A stretch of DNA of 64,000 nucleotides, from NCBI RefSeq assembly GCF_014647795.1, contig NZ_BMPW01000027.1:1-64000 (forward strand), written 5' to 3'. Origin of the DNA: Actinoplanes campanulatus (lineage in GTDB: Bacteria; Actinomycetota; Actinomycetes; Mycobacteriales; Micromonosporaceae). Shown here piece by piece: positions 61,867 to 64,000 of the stretch; within the stretch, counting starts at the first letter, position 1, and each line of letters starts with the position of its first letter. The position numbers and the translations under genes are program-made. The notes under the pieces were generated by a model. The model was not told the DNA's origin. It worked only from the letters and a program-made list of their open reading frames with translations, and did no database searches.

Positions 61867-62925
61867 TCAGCTCAGCCAGGTGGTGAGCACCTCGAGGGTG
61901 CGGCGGATCTCCGGCACCGGCACGTGCTCGCCGTCGGTGTGGGCCAGCAGCGGGTCGCCGGGACCGAAATTGATCGCGGGGATGCCCAGCGCGGCGAAGC
62001 GGGACACATCCGTCCAGCCGAGCTTCGGCGCCGGCGGAAGGCCGACCAGCTCGACGAACTCCTTGGCGACCGGCTGGTCCAGCCCCGGCCGGGCGCCCGG
62101 CGCGGCGTCGACCACCTCAACCTCGAAGCCGGCGAACACCTCCCGCAGGTGCGCCTCGGCGCCGGCCACGTCCCGGTCCGGGGCGAAGCGATGGTTCACG
62201 TAGACGGTGCACAGGTCGGGGATGACGTTGCCGGCGATGCCGCCCTCGATCTTCACGGCGTTGAGGCCCTCGTGGTAGCGCAGGCCGTCGACGACCGGCT
62301 GCCGCGGCACGTAGGCGCGCAGCACGTCGAGCACCGCCCCGGCGCTGTGGATGGCGTTGCTGCCCTTCCAGGAGCGGGCCGCGTGCGCCGCCACGCCCGG
62401 CACGGTGATCTTGATCCGGATGGTGCCCTGGCAGCCGCCCTCGACCGTGCCGTCGGACGGCTCGCCGAGGATCGCGAAGTCGCCGGCCAGCCACTCCGGG
62501 TGATTGCGGACCAGCCGCCCCAGCCCGTTGAGCTTCGCCGCGACCTCCTCGTGGTCGTAGAAGACGAACGTCAGGTCGTGCCGCGGCGCGGTCAGCCCGG
62601 CCGCGAGCCGGAGCATCACGGCCACGCCCGCCTTCATGTCGACCGTTCCGCGGCCGCGGAGGATGTCGCCGTCCATGACGCAGGGCAGGTTGTCGGCGAT
62701 CGGCACGGTGTCGAGGTGGCCGGCGATCACCACCCGGGCCGGGCGGCCCAGCGACGTCCGGGCGACCACGGCGTCACCGTCACGCAGCACCTCCAGGTGC
62801 GGATATGCGCGCAGGGCGGCCTCGACGGCGTCGGCCAGGGCCTTCTCATCGCCGCTGACGGACGGTATGTCACAGATGGTCCGAGTGAGGTCGACGACAT
62901 CACCGGTCAGATCGAGGCTGGTCAT
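61867..62925 (-). CDS. dapE: Succinyl-diaminopimelate desuccinylase
   Basis: Protein of 352 aa of the M20 metallopeptidase family. Metal-site motifs: AGHLDTVP (about 68-75), GRGTVDMKAG (about 90-99), FYDHEEV (about 121-127, with catalytic Glu), GEPSDG and the final LAHTDGEHV (about 330). It yields LL-diaminopimelate for lysine and cell wall. Because argJ is present, an ArgE role is unlikely. TAAGTT lies six bases before the ATG, so the gene is probably leaderless; an ARG-box-like motif is just upstream. Confidence 0.92.
   Translation of the reverse strand: MTSLDLTGDVVDLTRTICDIPSVSGDEKALADAVEAALRAYPHLEVLRDGDAVVARTSLGRPARVVIAGHLDTVPIADNLPCVMDGDILRGRGTVDMKAGVAVMLRLAAGLTAPRHDLTFVFYDHEEVAAKLNGLGRLVRNHPEWLAGDFAILGEPSDGTVEGGCQGTIRIKITVPGVAAHAARSWKGSNAIHSAGAVLDVLRAYVPRQPVVDGLRYHEGLNAVKIEGGIAGNVIPDLCTVYVNHRFAPDRDVAGAEAHLREVFAGFEVEVVDAAPGARPGLDQPVAKEFVELVGLPPAPKLGWTDVSRFAALGIPAINFGPGDPLLAHTDGEHVPVPEIRRTLEVLTTWLS

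Positions 62926-64000
<1,075 letters not shown>

Noticed and set aside
61867-62925. ArgE (acetylornithine deacetylase) rather than DapE
   Set aside because: Both are M20 peptidases, but argJ supplies the acetyl-recycling step here, and the sequence pattern and length fit actinobacterial DapE better.

Overview
The window is about 64 kb of very GC-rich chromosome with GTG starts, TANNNT -10 boxes, stop/start overlaps of ATGA or GTGA, and many starts without a leader. Gene content and order (metK-priA-def-fmt-rsmB-rpe, ribD-ribE-ribBA-ribH, hisE-hisG, infC-rpmI-rplT, pheST, [20 protein letters not shown], egtABCD) indicate an actinomycete, most likely Micromonosporaceae such as Actinoplanes. That assignment is inferred from layout and protein flavour, not from a search. 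I see no tRNA, rRNA, CRISPR array, transposase, integrase or phage gene.

Layout. 1-8265 is a housekeeping run: the metK tail, a histidine phosphatase, priA, def, fmt, rsmB, rpe and a REC-GGDEF regulator. 8270-9555 holds an acyltransferase with its TetR regulator and a long palindromic operator. 9648-13417 is the riboflavin operon behind an FMN riboswitch. 13518-18065 is a three-gene island for a surface glycan, followed convergently by a polar amino-acid ABC transporter (18043-20494). hisE-hisG-PH protein, infC-rpmI-rplT (structured leader and apparent AUC start for IF3), an rRNA/tRNA methyltransferase and pheST follow up to 28405.

28460-33795 is accessory: DUF4253, DUF3616, an FAD monooxygenase with a divergent TetR gene and two operators, a tiny HTH protein, and a GNAT acetyltransferase preceded by a ten-codon leader peptide. 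34015-43876 is a tightly coupled five-gene operon: DUF4132, MoxR AAA ATPase, DUF5682, VWA protein and SWIM zinc-finger protein. This is the best candidate here for a poorly described system. A 77-bp insertion flanked by 10-bp direct repeats sits inside it. 43999-48707 carries a YdcF-like protein, a GNAT enzyme, a methyltransferase and a GH3 glycosidase.

48913-53109 is the ergothioneine operon egtABCD without a recognisable egtE, followed by an unknown gene and a 126-bp imperfect inverted-repeat element. 54078-61798 is the arginine operon argC-J-B-D-F-R, an unknown gene, then argG, all joined by 1 to 4 bp overlaps. dapE (minus strand) and the start of argH (plus strand, cut by the window end) close the window.

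How genes work together: def and fmt handle formyl-Met processing; ribDE-BA-H make riboflavin under FMN control; ArgR is encoded inside the operon it probably represses; EgtA-D turn histidine and cysteine into ergothioneine precursors; and the MoxR/VWA pair probably acts as a chaperone-like module with DUF4132, DUF5682 and SWIM partners.
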